From Qipengyuania gaetbuli (GTDB taxonomy: Bacteria; Pseudomonadota; Alphaproteobacteria; Sphingomonadales; Sphingomonadaceae): a DNA stretch of 64,000 nt. The stretch is from positions 1 through 64,000 of the forward strand of contig NZ_WTYF01000004.1 of NCBI RefSeq assembly GCF_009827315.1, in the 5' to 3' direction. Numbering within the stretch: the first letter of the stretch is position 1; every line of letters begins with the position of its first letter. The translations under genes and the position numbers were made by a program. The notes under the pieces are model-generated. The model saw nothing but the letters and a program-made list of their open reading frames with translations, made no database searches and had not been told where the DNA came from. Shown here piece by piece: positions 1-8,009 of the stretch.

Positions 1-1
1 C

Positions 2-77
2 CACCCACTTCGTGACCGTTTCACCGAGCTAACGATGAGCCAGGAGCGGACGGGCGGCTAACGACCCGGTTGCGGAC
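2..77. repeat. Intergenic repeat, copy A (left end probably truncated by window)
   Basis: This stretch aligns without gaps to positions 730-805 with about 12 differences in 76 bases by eye. The second half is nearly identical, including a shared core of 29 bases at 38-66 (second copy 766-794). It ends in TTGCGGAC like copy B. The left terminal AAAGTCCGC seen in copy B would lie outside the window. Confidence 0.75.
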
Positions 78-101
78 ACAATTTTATCGACATCTTCCGC
101 G

Positions 102-599
102 TCAAAGTGCCGCAAGCCACCGCTTGAGCTCTTTTGGTCCGCGCAGGCGAATTATCTTGGCCTGATGACCTTCTAGTGCCTGCTCTGTGCGAGGACGCGG
201 GCCCCGGTTCCAGAACAAGACGTAGAGGAAAAACTCTAGGTCAAAGCGTTCCGGGCAGCCTTCGGTCATGTCCGGACGTGTGGTGCCACGGTGTCGGAAG
301 ACTCTCAGCATCAGGCGCCAAAGGCAGAGGCCGATGGGAAAGTCGAGGTAGATTATCGCGTCTGCTCTCGGAAGACGGAGATCGAGCGTGCTGCCGTAAT
401 TACCCTCGATCAGCCAGCGATCAGTCGCTACGAGCGCACCCAGTTTTTCTCTCAACTCGTGTTTGTCGGTCTCTACCCATCCGGGTAGCCAGCCCAAGTG
501 GTCCATATGGTAAATCGGAAGATGAAGCCGACCCCCAAGTTCCCGGGAAAGGGTGGATTTGCCTGAGCCACAGGGTCCAATGATCAAAACGCGCTGCAA
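102..599 (-). CDS. P-loop NTPase, topology-modulation/adenylate-kinase-like
   Basis: The 165-residue product begins with a Walker A motif, GPCGSGKST, at residues 8-16. It continues with HMDHLGW and an IEGNY segment, typical of the FlaR/'DNA topology modulation protein' group of small P-loop kinases. These bind ATP and probably phosphorylate a small substrate, but no substrate is established. No ATG is available at the N-terminus; the frame opens with TTG at 599, a few bases after a GGGGG stretch that can serve as ribosome binding site. The gene stands alone between two copies of an intergenic repeat, which suggests an exchangeable locus. The family call is fairly secure; the physiological role is unknown. 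Confidence 0.7.
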   Translation of the reverse strand: MQRVLIIGPCGSGKSTLSRELGGRLHLPIYHMDHLGWLPGWVETDKHELREKLGALVATDRWLIEGNYGSTLDLRLPRADAIIYLDFPIGLCLWRLMLRVFRHRGTTRPDMTEGCPERFDLEFFLYVLFWNRGPRPRTEQALEGHQAKIIRLRGPKELKRWLAAL

Positions 600-716
600 A
601 TTGACCCCCGGTTAGAATGGTTTTGGACGTGATGGACGTGCCGACTCGTTCGACCTGCCATCCCCTACGCGTGCAATCCAACATCTATAGCAGTCAACTT
701 CAGGCCCCGGCTGCCC

Positions 717-808
717 AAAGTCCGCTTTTCACCCATCTAGCGACAGTTTTGCCGAGTTAGCGATGTGCCAGGAGCGGACGGGCGGCTAACGACCCAATTG
801 CGGACTTT
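717..808. repeat. MITE-like intergenic repeat with 9-bp terminal inverted repeats, copy B
   Basis: The element starts with AAAGTCCGC (717-725) and ends with its exact reverse complement GCGGACTTT (800-808). Its body matches positions 2-77. A third, end-only match AAAGTCCGCTT lies at 1577-1587. No coding capacity is seen. The 600-854 gap holds this element and nothing else recognisable. Confidence 0.75.
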
Positions 809-854
809 CGTCGGCCCTCTCTAAACGAACACCGTTGATTAGCGAGCAGCCCTG

Positions 855-1571
855 TTGCTAGCGTGCGGTCGGGGGGAAGGCTCTCTGGAAAAGTTCAGGA
901 ACGTATCCTTTTGGTTCCTAGGTCTGCTGGCACTCGTTGTCGGCGGTTTTTGGGTGACCTATTTCGGCAAGCTTTTCCGCGGTGTCGATTTCGCCCATCA
1001 CTTCCATGCGATCGTCATGCTTACCTGGGTCGGGCTGCTGATTGTCCAGCCTTGGCTTATTCGGACAAAGCGTCGGTCACTTCATCGAAAGGTCGGTAAG
1101 ATCGGCTTCCTCGTTGCAGCCTTAGTTGTGATTTCGGGGGTGCATGTCGCGATCTTCGGCCTTGGCGAAGGCGTCAACTCCATGGGCGCGCGCGGCTTCT
1201 ACTTCAGCCTCTTTCTTTCACTCAATTTCGCGCTCATGGCAGGGCTTGCTTTTCTGACGCGGCGTAATCACGAATTACACGCACGCTTTATGATCGCCAC
1301 TGGGCTGGTTTTTGTTGTTCCATCGCTTGGGCGATTTTACTCCCTGCTGCTAGAACCTCATGGTTTTCCTGGCCTTCCACTTCTCGTGGTTCAGTCAATT
1401 CCTGCGGTGATGGCGATCACTCTTGTGGCATGGGACAAGCTACAAGGCAGCATCCGCTTCCCCTTTCTTCTCGCCAGCGGGCTATGGCTCAGTCACATCT
1501 GGATAATGAGCCGGATTGTTCATTGGGAATGGTGGGTCAACTTTGCAAACCAGTTTGCCAAATGCGCCTGA
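855..1571 (+). CDS. Six-segment integral membrane protein, function unknown
   Basis: The 238-residue product is strongly hydrophobic, with about six membrane segments. A loop after the second segment, rich in Arg/Lys (RTKRRSLHRKVGK), probably faces the cytoplasm. Several histidines sit close to membrane segments (AHHFHA near residue 48, HELHARF near residue 138), a pattern seen in DUF2306-like membrane proteins that may bind haem or metal, but I cannot assign it firmly. The start is uncertain: no ATG precedes the first hydrophobic segment, TTG at 855 is the upstream option, and a CTG near 885 follows a GGGGGGAAGG stretch. The gene stands alone between repeat copies. Confidence 0.6.
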   Translation: MLACGRGEGSLEKFRNVSFWFLGLLALVVGGFWVTYFGKLFRGVDFAHHFHAIVMLTWVGLLIVQPWLIRTKRRSLHRKVGKIGFLVAALVVISGVHVAIFGLGEGVNSMGARGFYFSLFLSLNFALMAGLAFLTRRNHELHARFMIATGLVFVVPSLGRFYSLLLEPHGFPGLPLLVVQSIPAVMAITLVAWDKLQGSIRFPFLLASGLWLSHIWIMSRIVHWEWWVNFANQFAKCA

Positions 1572-1576
1572 TCACG

Positions 1577-1587
1577 AAAGTCCGCTT
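1577..1587. repeat. End fragment of the intergenic repeat (AAAGTCCGCTT)
   Basis: The 11 bases match the left end of the 717-808 element and are followed by a similar CACCCA block. No matching right end is seen before the tRNA, so this looks like a degraded or partial copy. Confidence 0.5.
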
Positions 1588-1745
1588 ACCACCCAATATC
1601 GGCCATTCGCACTGCTTTAGGGCCACGTCCAAATTAGCCGCCGACCGGAACAGCCATTTTTCTGCCTAATGTGGTAAGAAACGTGGGAGCGATTTTCTGG
1701 CTACGCCAAAAAGCTCTTAAATCTCAACGCTGTAGCGGAAATTAG

Positions 1746-1820
1746 TGGCTCCCCGAGTTGGATTCGAACCAACGACCAAGTGATTAACAGTCACCTACTC
1801 TACCGCTGAGCTATCGGGGA
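1746..1820 (-). tRNA. tRNA-Asn (GTT)
   Basis: Read on the minus strand, the acceptor stem TCCCCGA pairs with TCGGGGA, the anticodon loop contains GTT in CTGTTAATC, the T-loop is GTTCGAATC, and the 3' CCA is encoded at 1746-1748. Length 75 including CCA. Confidence 0.97.
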
Positions 1821-1842
1821 GCAGCCCGAAGGCAGGGGTGCG

Positions 1843-1871
1843 CCTATATGGGCGAGGATTTGCTTTGGCAA
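1843..1871 (-). promoter_or_regulatory. Probable promoter of tRNA-Asn
   Basis: On the minus strand, TTGCCA (1866-1871) and TATAGG (1843-1848) are separated by 17 bases, about 23 bases before the tRNA 5' end. The same TATAGG element with the same spacing is found before tRNA-Pro. Confidence 0.6.
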
Positions 1872-1917
1872 GCCGGGTTTTTCAAAAAATCGGGGCGGTG
1901 TGGACCGCTGCCCACAC

Positions 1918-2700
1918 TCAGACCACGAATTGCTCTGCAACGATGCGTTCGTCGAGCGTGTGACCCGGGTCGAACAGCAGGGTAAGCGCCTTTTCGCGCG
2001 CGATTTCCAGGCGCACTTCGGCCACGTCGCGCAGCTCGCGCTGGTCGGCCACGGCTGCCACCGGTCGCTTGTCCGCTTCGAGAACGCGGAAGGTCACGCA
2101 GCTGCGGTCAGGGATGATCGCGCCCTTCCAGCGGCGCGGGCGGAAGGCTGAGATCGGCGTCAGTGCAAAGAGCTGGGAATCGAGCGGCAGGATCGGCCCG
2201 TCGGCCGAGAGGTTGTAGGCAGTCGAGCCGGCGGGCGTCGACAGCAGCACGCCGTCGCACACCAGTTCCTTGATCCGCACCTTGTCGTCGACCGAAACTT
2301 CGATCTTGGCGGTCTGGCGGGTTTCGCGCAGCAGCGAGACTTCGTTGATGGCGCAGAAACGCTGGGTGCGCCCGTCCTGTGTCCTCGCCTCCATGGCCAG
2401 TGGGCTGATGCTCAGTTCCTTCGCCTTGGCGATGCGCGCAAGCAGCCGTTCGGGCTGGCGGTTGCGGTTCATCAGGAAGCCGACCGTGCCAAGGTTTACC
2501 CCGTATGCCGGCACGATACGGTCCGCATCGAGCATGGCGTGGAGGCTTTGCAGCATGAAGCCGTCCCCGCCGAGCACGACGGCAGCATCCGCCTCTTCCA
2601 GCGGGACCCAGTCGGCGAGCGGGCGGAAAACCTGCTCGGCGGCTTCCTGTGCCCGATCGGAATCGGAAACCAGCAGTGCCAGTCGGCTGTAATCGCCCAT
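1918..2700 (-). CDS. nadK: NAD kinase
   Basis: The enzyme phosphorylates NAD to NADP with ATP. The 260-residue product carries the family motifs: GGDG (in VVLGGDGFML) near residue 43, the segment NLGTVGFLMN that follows, and TPAGSTAYN with SADGPI for nucleotide binding near residues 155-170. I chose ATG at 2700 rather than the longer frame from 2769, because family members begin just before the first hydrophobic strand (LALLVSDS) and the extra 23 residues look non-native. The gene faces away from the phosphodiesterase gene at 2830, leaving a shared promoter region. Confidence 0.95.
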   Translation of the reverse strand: MGDYSRLALLVSDSDRAQEAAEQVFRPLADWVPLEEADAAVVLGGDGFMLQSLHAMLDADRIVPAYGVNLGTVGFLMNRNRQPERLLARIAKAKELSISPLAMEARTQDGRTQRFCAINEVSLLRETRQTAKIEVSVDDKVRIKELVCDGVLLSTPAGSTAYNLSADGPILPLDSQLFALTPISAFRPRRWKGAIIPDRSCVTFRVLEADKRPVAAVADQRELRDVAEVRLEIAREKALTLLFDPGHTLDERIVAEQFVV

Positions 2701-2829
2701 TGCCTGTCCCGTCTTCGCCCGCCGGTGCGGCGCGGCAGTGGAGCGCATCCCTATGGAACGGCGTCCCATTTGGCAACAAAGCCGGAATTTGTGGCATAAT
2801 TTTTACGTTAGGGGGATAAGCGGTATTGC

Positions 2830-4149
2830 ATGGGTCGTGCGATTGAGCCGGATATGGACGAAACGAGGGACATTCTGACGGGTCTCGCCGACCCGGCGCA
2901 AATGCGCCGGACGGTGTGGCGCTGGCAGTCGGAATGGCCGGGCTATGCCGGCAACTGTCCCATCCACGCGATGCTCATCACCATCGGCAGGATCGACACT
3001 GTGAACGTCGCTTTCGGCGAAAGCACAGGCGACGTGGCGCTTGTCGAAGTGGCCCAGCGCATCCGGCATTTCGCAGCCGACGAACTCGAAAGCGGGGTCT
3101 GGCTGGCAGCGCGCCTGAATGGCGGCAATTTCGTCCTGCTGGCGCGCGAGGAGTGCACGAGAGAGCGCTGGCAATGGCTGGCAGAGGCGCTGGCCGATGC
3201 GATTGCAGGGCCAATCGCCAATCCCGAAGGCGGCGCCAATTTGCGCCTCTGGCCGCGCATCGCGCTGATGCGTGCGGGTGAAAACGACGATGCCGATTCC
3301 ATCCTCGACCGCCTGTCAGAAGTTGCCGAACGTTCGCGCCAGTCCGCAGGCTCGCGCATTGCCTGGTCAAGCGGCCCTGCCGCCGCGAGCAAGCGCTCTA
3401 GCCACGAACTGGAAGCCGACCTGCTTGCGGCCATCGATGGTGACGAAATCGAGATCCTGTTCCAGCCACAATATTCGCTCGACACCGACGAGATGATCGG
3501 GGCCGAGGCGCTTGCCCGCTGGCACCATCCGCAGATCGGCCGCATGGGGGCAGCGTCGCTATTCCAGATTGCCGAGCGCGCAGACCATACGGCGCACCTG
3601 TCGCGCCATATCGCCCAGCGTGCGATGGAGCAGGCGCGCGACTGGCCTGCGCACCTGCGCCTCTCGCTCAACATCACACCGGCGGACCTCGGGGCCGACA
3701 ATTTCGCGCTCGATTTCGCGCGCCTGTCGGAGCGGGTCGGCTTTTCGCTCGAACGCGTGACACTGGAGATCATCGAGCAGGTGCTGCTGGGCGACCTCGA
3801 CCGCGTGGCGAGCGTGCTCGACCAGCTCAAGCTGCTCGACTGCCGTATCGCGCTCGACGATTTCGGAGCGGGCTTCTGCAATTTCCGTTATCTCAAGGTG
3901 CTGCCGCTCGACTGCATCAAGCTCGACCGGTCGATGGTCGACGGCGTGGCCGAGGACGAACGCGACCAGGCGGTGTTCCGCGCGATCATGGGCATGGCGC
4001 GCGCGCTTGAACTCAAGGTGTTGGTCGAAGGCGTGGAGACCGCCGAGCAGCGCGACTTCTGCGCTGCCGAGGGCTGCGAATATTACCAGGGCTTCCTGCG
4101 TGCAGAACCCGTCGCGGTGACGGATTTCCTCGCGCTCGCTTCCACCTAG
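2830..4149 (+). CDS. Cyclic-di-GMP phosphodiesterase with degenerate GGDEF and intact EAL domain
   Basis: The 439-residue protein has an N-terminal GGDEF-fold domain (about 20-180) whose signature is NGGNF, so cyclase activity is unlikely. The C-terminal EAL domain (about 200-435) keeps the catalytic set: EAL in GAEALARW, N in SLNITPADL, E in LEIIEQ, the two Asp of LDDFGAG, K in CIKLDR, E in VEGVET and Q in YQGFL. It should hydrolyse c-di-GMP and so shift cells away from the sessile state. No sensor domain or membrane segment is visible. The degenerate GGDEF may bind GTP as an allosteric site, as known for similar proteins (inference). Its TAG stop is shared with that of mfd through a CTAG palindrome. 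Confidence 0.9.
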   Translation: MGRAIEPDMDETRDILTGLADPAQMRRTVWRWQSEWPGYAGNCPIHAMLITIGRIDTVNVAFGESTGDVALVEVAQRIRHFAADELESGVWLAARLNGGNFVLLAREECTRERWQWLAEALADAIAGPIANPEGGANLRLWPRIALMRAGENDDADSILDRLSEVAERSRQSAGSRIAWSSGPAAASKRSSHELEADLLAAIDGDEIEILFQPQYSLDTDEMIGAEALARWHHPQIGRMGAASLFQIAERADHTAHLSRHIAQRAMEQARDWPAHLRLSLNITPADLGADNFALDFARLSERVGFSLERVTLEIIEQVLLGDLDRVASVLDQLKLLDCRIALDDFGAGFCNFRYLKVLPLDCIKLDRSMVDGVAEDERDQAVFRAIMGMARALELKVLVEGVETAEQRDFCAAEGCEYYQGFLRAEPVAVTDFLALAST

Positions 4150-7100
4150 GCGGCCTGCTTTTCGCGTTTCTTCGACTTGCGGGCGATGCCCGAAAGCCCC
4201 TTGGTCAACTGGAACAGCCCGTTGAGGCGACTTTCCGGCGAATTCCATGCGCGGCTGATCACCAGCTTCATGTCGGGCCGCAGCTTGGCCGTGCCCTGCA
4301 GGCGGTCCACGTAGGCGATGAGGCCCGGGCCGTCCGGGAAGTCGTCCTGGTGGAAAGTGACCAGCGTGCCGGCGGCGCCGACGTCGATCTTGGCGATATT
4401 GGCCTCGATCGCCTGCAGCTTGATTTGGATGAGCCGGACGAGGTTCTCGGTCGCCGAGGGAAGAGGGCCGAAGCGGTCGATCATCTCGGCCGCCAGCGCC
4501 TCGACGTCGCCCTTGCTTTCCGCGTCGTTGAGACGGCGGTAAAGCGCCATGCGCACGGCAAGATCGGGGACGTAATCCTCCGGAATCATGATGGGTGCAT
4601 CGACCGTGATTTGCGGGCTGACCGTCTCGCGCTTGGGCTCGAGGCCAAGCTCGCCTGCCTTGGCGGCCAGGATCGCGTCTTCCAGCATCGACTGGTAAAG
4701 CTCGAACCCGACCTCGCGGATGTGACCCGATTGCTCGTCGCCGAGCAAATTGCCCGCGCCGCGAATGTCGAGGTCGTGGCTGGCCAGCTGGAAACCTGCG
4801 CCAAGGCTGTCGAGATCGCCCAGCACCTTGAGGCGCTTCTCCGCCACTTCCGACAGCTGCGTGTCGGCGGCGTAGGTGAGATAGGCATAGGCGCGCAGTT
4901 TCGACCGGCCGACGCGGCCGCGCAGCTGGTAGAGCTGGGCGAGGCCGAAGATGTCGGCCCGGTGGATGATGATCGTATTCGCGCTCGGCAGGTCGAGACC
5001 GCTTTCGACGATCGTCGTCGCTAGCAGCACGTCGTACTTGCCCTCGTAGAAGGCGCTCATGCGCTCCTCGATTTCGCCCGCACCCATCTGGCCGTGGGCG
5101 GCGACGAATTTCACTTCCGGCACGTGTTCGTGGAGCCAGTCGGACACCTGCTCCATGTCCGAAATGCGCGGCACGACGATGAAGCTCTGCCCGCCGCGAT
5201 GGTGTTCGCGCAGCAGCGCCTCGCGCATCACCATGTCGTCCCATTCCATGACGTAGGTGCGCACCGCGAGGCGGTCTACGGGCGGCGTCTGGATGGTGGA
5301 AAGCTCGCGCAGCCCCGTCATCGCCATTTGCAGCGTGCGCGGGATGGGCGTGGCGGTCAGCGTCAGCATATGCACGTCGGCGCGCAGCTGCTTGAGCTTT
5401 TCCTTGTGGTTCACCCCGAAGCGCTGCTCCTCGTCCACGATCACGAGGCCGAGGTTCTTGAACTTGGTCTGCTTCGAGAGGATCGCATGGGTGCCGACGA
5501 CGATGTCGATATCGCCCTTTTCCAGCCCTTCGCGCGTATCCTTCATTTCCTTGGCGGGGACGAGGCGCGACAGGCGACCGACCTTCAGCGGGAAGCCGTT
5601 GAAGCGCTGGCTGAAGTTCTCGAAATGCTGGCGCGCAAGCAGGGTGGTCGGCGCAACAATCGCGACCTGCTGGCCGTTCATCGCGGCGACGAAAGCGGCG
5701 CGCAGGGCGACCTCGGTCTTGCCGAAACCGACGTCGCCGCACACCAGCCGGTCCATCGGTTTGCCGCTTTCGAGATCGGACAGGACGTCGGCGATGGCGC
5801 GGTCCTGGTCGTCGGTTTCCTCGTACTGGAAGCGGTCGAGGAACTGGTTGTACGGGCCTTCCTCGACCTCCAGCACGGGCGCCTTCCGCAAAGCGCGGGC
5901 TGCGGCGACCTTGAGCAGCTCGCCAGCGATTTCGCGGATGCGCTCCTTCAGGCGGGCGCGGCGTTTTTGCCAGGCCTCGCCGCCCAGCTTGTCGAGCATC
6001 ACCGCTTCTTCGGAAGAGCCGTAGCGGCTGAGGACGTCGATGTTCTCCACCGGGATGAACAGCTTGTCGCCGCCCTTGTATTCCAGCTGCACGCAGTCGT
6101 GCTTCGACTTGCCGACCTGGATGGGCGAGAGGCCGAGATACTTGCCGATCCCGTGCTCGGTATGGACGATGAGATCGCCCACCGCGAGCGCCTGCAGTTC
6201 CGCGAGGAAAGCATCGGCGTCCTTGCGCTTCTTCTTGCGGCGTACGAGGCGGTCGCCGAGGATGTCCTGCTCGGTAAGCAGTTCCATCTCGTCATTGGCG
6301 AAACTGGCTTCCAGCGGCAGCACCATGGCGGCGGGCTTGCCCTTGGCCGAAAGGCCGAGCGCTTCCTGCCAGCTGTCCGCCAGCGCGACCGGCTGGCCCG
6401 CTTCCTCTAGGATGGAGGCGATACGGGCGCGGCTGCCTGTCGAATAGGCAGCGAGCAGCGGGCGCTTGCCGGCCTTGCCGAGTGCTTTCAGGTGATCCGC
6501 CAGCACCGGATAGACATTGTCGCCGCGCGCTCGCTCGGGCGTGAAATCGCGGCCCGAGCGGAAGCCGAAGCCGACCACCGTGTCGCTCTCCGGCTCGTCG
6601 AAGGGCGTGGCGCGGTGTGCGGGCGCTGCGGCGAGCGCCTGCTTGAACTCGTCTTCAGTCAGGTAGAGCGCATCGGGTGCCAGCGGGCGGTAATTGCCCT
6701 TGGCCTGCCCGCTGATCGCCTTCCTCTGCTCGAAATAGTCCGAGACGTCCTTGATCCGCTCTTCCGCAGCGGCGAGCGCGGCCTGGTCGATGACGACGAG
6801 GTCGTTTTCGCCGAGGTGATCGAACAGCGTGACTAGCCGGTCCTCGAACAGCGGCAGCCAGTGCTCCATCCCGGCGAGCCTGCGCCCCTCGCTGACCGCT
6901 TCGTAAAGCGGGTCCTGCGTGGCATTGGCCCCGAACATCTCGCGGTACCGGCTGCGGAACCGCTTGATGCTGTCCTCGTCGAGCAGGGCCTCGCTGGCGG
7001 GCAGCAGCAAATGGCTGTCGAGCCGCCCGGTGGACATCTGCGTATTCGGGTCGAAACTGCGCAGGCTTTCCAGCTCGTCGCCGAAGAAGTCGAGCCGCAG

Positions 7101-7637
7101 GGCCTCGTCCAGCCCGCTCGGGAAGACGTCCACGATCGACCCGCGAATGGCGTATTCGCCCTTGTCGATCACCGTGTCGGTGCGGCTGTAGCCCTGCTTC
7201 TGGAGCAGCAGCGAGAGGCTTTCACGTCCGATTTCCGTGCCGGGTTTGAATTCGCTTACGCTTTCGCGAATGCGGAAGGGCGTGAGGACGCGCTGGAGCA
7301 CGGCATTGGCCGTGGTGACGACCAGCTGCGCCTTTGCTTTGCCGGTCTGCAGGCGGTGAAGCGCAGCCAGCCGTTTGGCACTGACCGACAGGGCAGGACT
7401 GGCACGGTCGTAGGGCAGCGAATCCCACGCGGGAAATTCGATGACGTCCAGCTCGGGTGCGAAGAAATGCGCCGCATCGGTGATGGCACGCATCGCCGCA
7501 TCGTCAGGCGCGATGAACACGGCGCGTCCCGTGCTGGCGCGCGCAAGGTCGGCCATCACCAGCGGCTGCGCCCCGCGGGCGACCTGCGCCAGGGTCAGCG
7601 GCTGGCGGGCTTTGAGGATCCGGGAAAGGTCGGGCAT
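4146..7637 (-). CDS. mfd: Transcription-repair coupling factor
   Basis: Mfd pushes RNA polymerase off DNA at lesions and recruits UvrA. The 1163-residue product has the full domain order: the UvrB-like N-terminal part, the RNA-polymerase-interacting domain (around HTEHGIGKY, with KGGDKLFIPVE after it), the SF2 translocase with Walker A GDVGFGKTE and Walker B DEEQRFG, the motif TATPIPRTL, the QLRGRVGRS motif VI, and the C-terminal UvrA-binding-like domain ending in a Lys/Arg-rich tail. Length is normal for the family. The next gene, sdhE, lies just upstream on the same strand with a gap of 36 bases. Confidence 0.97.
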   Translation of the reverse strand: MPDLSRILKARQPLTLAQVARGAQPLVMADLARASTGRAVFIAPDDAAMRAITDAAHFFAPELDVIEFPAWDSLPYDRASPALSVSAKRLAALHRLQTGKAKAQLVVTTANAVLQRVLTPFRIRESVSEFKPGTEIGRESLSLLLQKQGYSRTDTVIDKGEYAIRGSIVDVFPSGLDEALRLDFFGDELESLRSFDPNTQMSTGRLDSHLLLPASEALLDEDSIKRFRSRYREMFGANATQDPLYEAVSEGRRLAGMEHWLPLFEDRLVTLFDHLGENDLVVIDQAALAAAEERIKDVSDYFEQRKAISGQAKGNYRPLAPDALYLTEDEFKQALAAAPAHRATPFDEPESDTVVGFGFRSGRDFTPERARGDNVYPVLADHLKALGKAGKRPLLAAYSTGSRARIASILEEAGQPVALADSWQEALGLSAKGKPAAMVLPLEASFANDEMELLTEQDILGDRLVRRKKKRKDADAFLAELQALAVGDLIVHTEHGIGKYLGLSPIQVGKSKHDCVQLEYKGGDKLFIPVENIDVLSRYGSSEEAVMLDKLGGEAWQKRRARLKERIREIAGELLKVAAARALRKAPVLEVEEGPYNQFLDRFQYEETDDQDRAIADVLSDLESGKPMDRLVCGDVGFGKTEVALRAAFVAAMNGQQVAIVAPTTLLARQHFENFSQRFNGFPLKVGRLSRLVPAKEMKDTREGLEKGDIDIVVGTHAILSKQTKFKNLGLVIVDEEQRFGVNHKEKLKQLRADVHMLTLTATPIPRTLQMAMTGLRELSTIQTPPVDRLAVRTYVMEWDDMVMREALLREHHRGGQSFIVVPRISDMEQVSDWLHEHVPEVKFVAAHGQMGAGEIEERMSAFYEGKYDVLLATTIVESGLDLPSANTIIIHRADIFGLAQLYQLRGRVGRSKLRAYAYLTYAADTQLSEVAEKRLKVLGDLDSLGAGFQLASHDLDIRGAGNLLGDEQSGHIREVGFELYQSMLEDAILAAKAGELGLEPKRETVSPQITVDAPIMIPEDYVPDLAVRMALYRRLNDAESKGDVEALAAEMIDRFGPLPSATENLVRLIQIKLQAIEANIAKIDVGAAGTLVTFHQDDFPDGPGLIAYVDRLQGTAKLRPDMKLVISRAWNSPESRLNGLFQLTKGLSGIARKSKKREKQAA

Positions 7638-7673
7638 CGAAGGGACAGCGCGATAGCGTCCCCCCTGTTCCCG

Positions 7674-7952
7674 TCAACGCGGAATGTCGACGTAATCGAG
7701 CAGCTGCATCTTCGCCATCAGTGCGCCCTGGAAGCGGACCGGCGTTTCCTGCGTCTTCAGCGCCCAGGCCATGACATCGACGTCGTCTTCCTCGAGCAGC
7801 GCCTCGAACCAGCCGAGTTCTTCTTCGCCCCAGCCTTCGTGATAGCGGTCGAAGAATCCGCCGATCATGTAGTCGGCTTCGCGCGTACCACGGTGCCAGG
7901 CACGGAAACGGGCGCGCTGCTTGCGGCCTTCGAATGTCAGGGCTTGAACCAT
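7674..7952 (-). CDS. sdhE: FAD assembly factor SdhE (succinate dehydrogenase flavinylation)
   Basis: SdhE helps attach FAD covalently to the succinate dehydrogenase flavoprotein. The short product (92 residues from ATG at 7952) carries the signature RGTREADYMIGGFF, equivalent to the conserved RGxxExD motif. A TTG start at 7979 would add nine residues. The gene is divergent from recG, with under 60 bases between the starts, so the two promoters must overlap. In many alphaproteobacteria sdhE sits beside mfd and recG, as here. Confidence 0.92.
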   Translation of the reverse strand: MVQALTFEGRKQRARFRAWHRGTREADYMIGGFFDRYHEGWGEEELGWFEALLEEDDVDVMAWALKTQETPVRFQGALMAKMQLLDYVDIPR

Positions 7953-8009
7953 GGATGGGGCGGGTAGGGCACTCGCCAAACGCGTGCAAGCGGCTATAGC
8001 GTGTGGACG

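Noticed and set aside
5094..6410. 438-codon open frame on the plus strand
   Set aside because: It is the antisense of mfd, whose protein has full domain motifs. High GC makes long shadow frames common.
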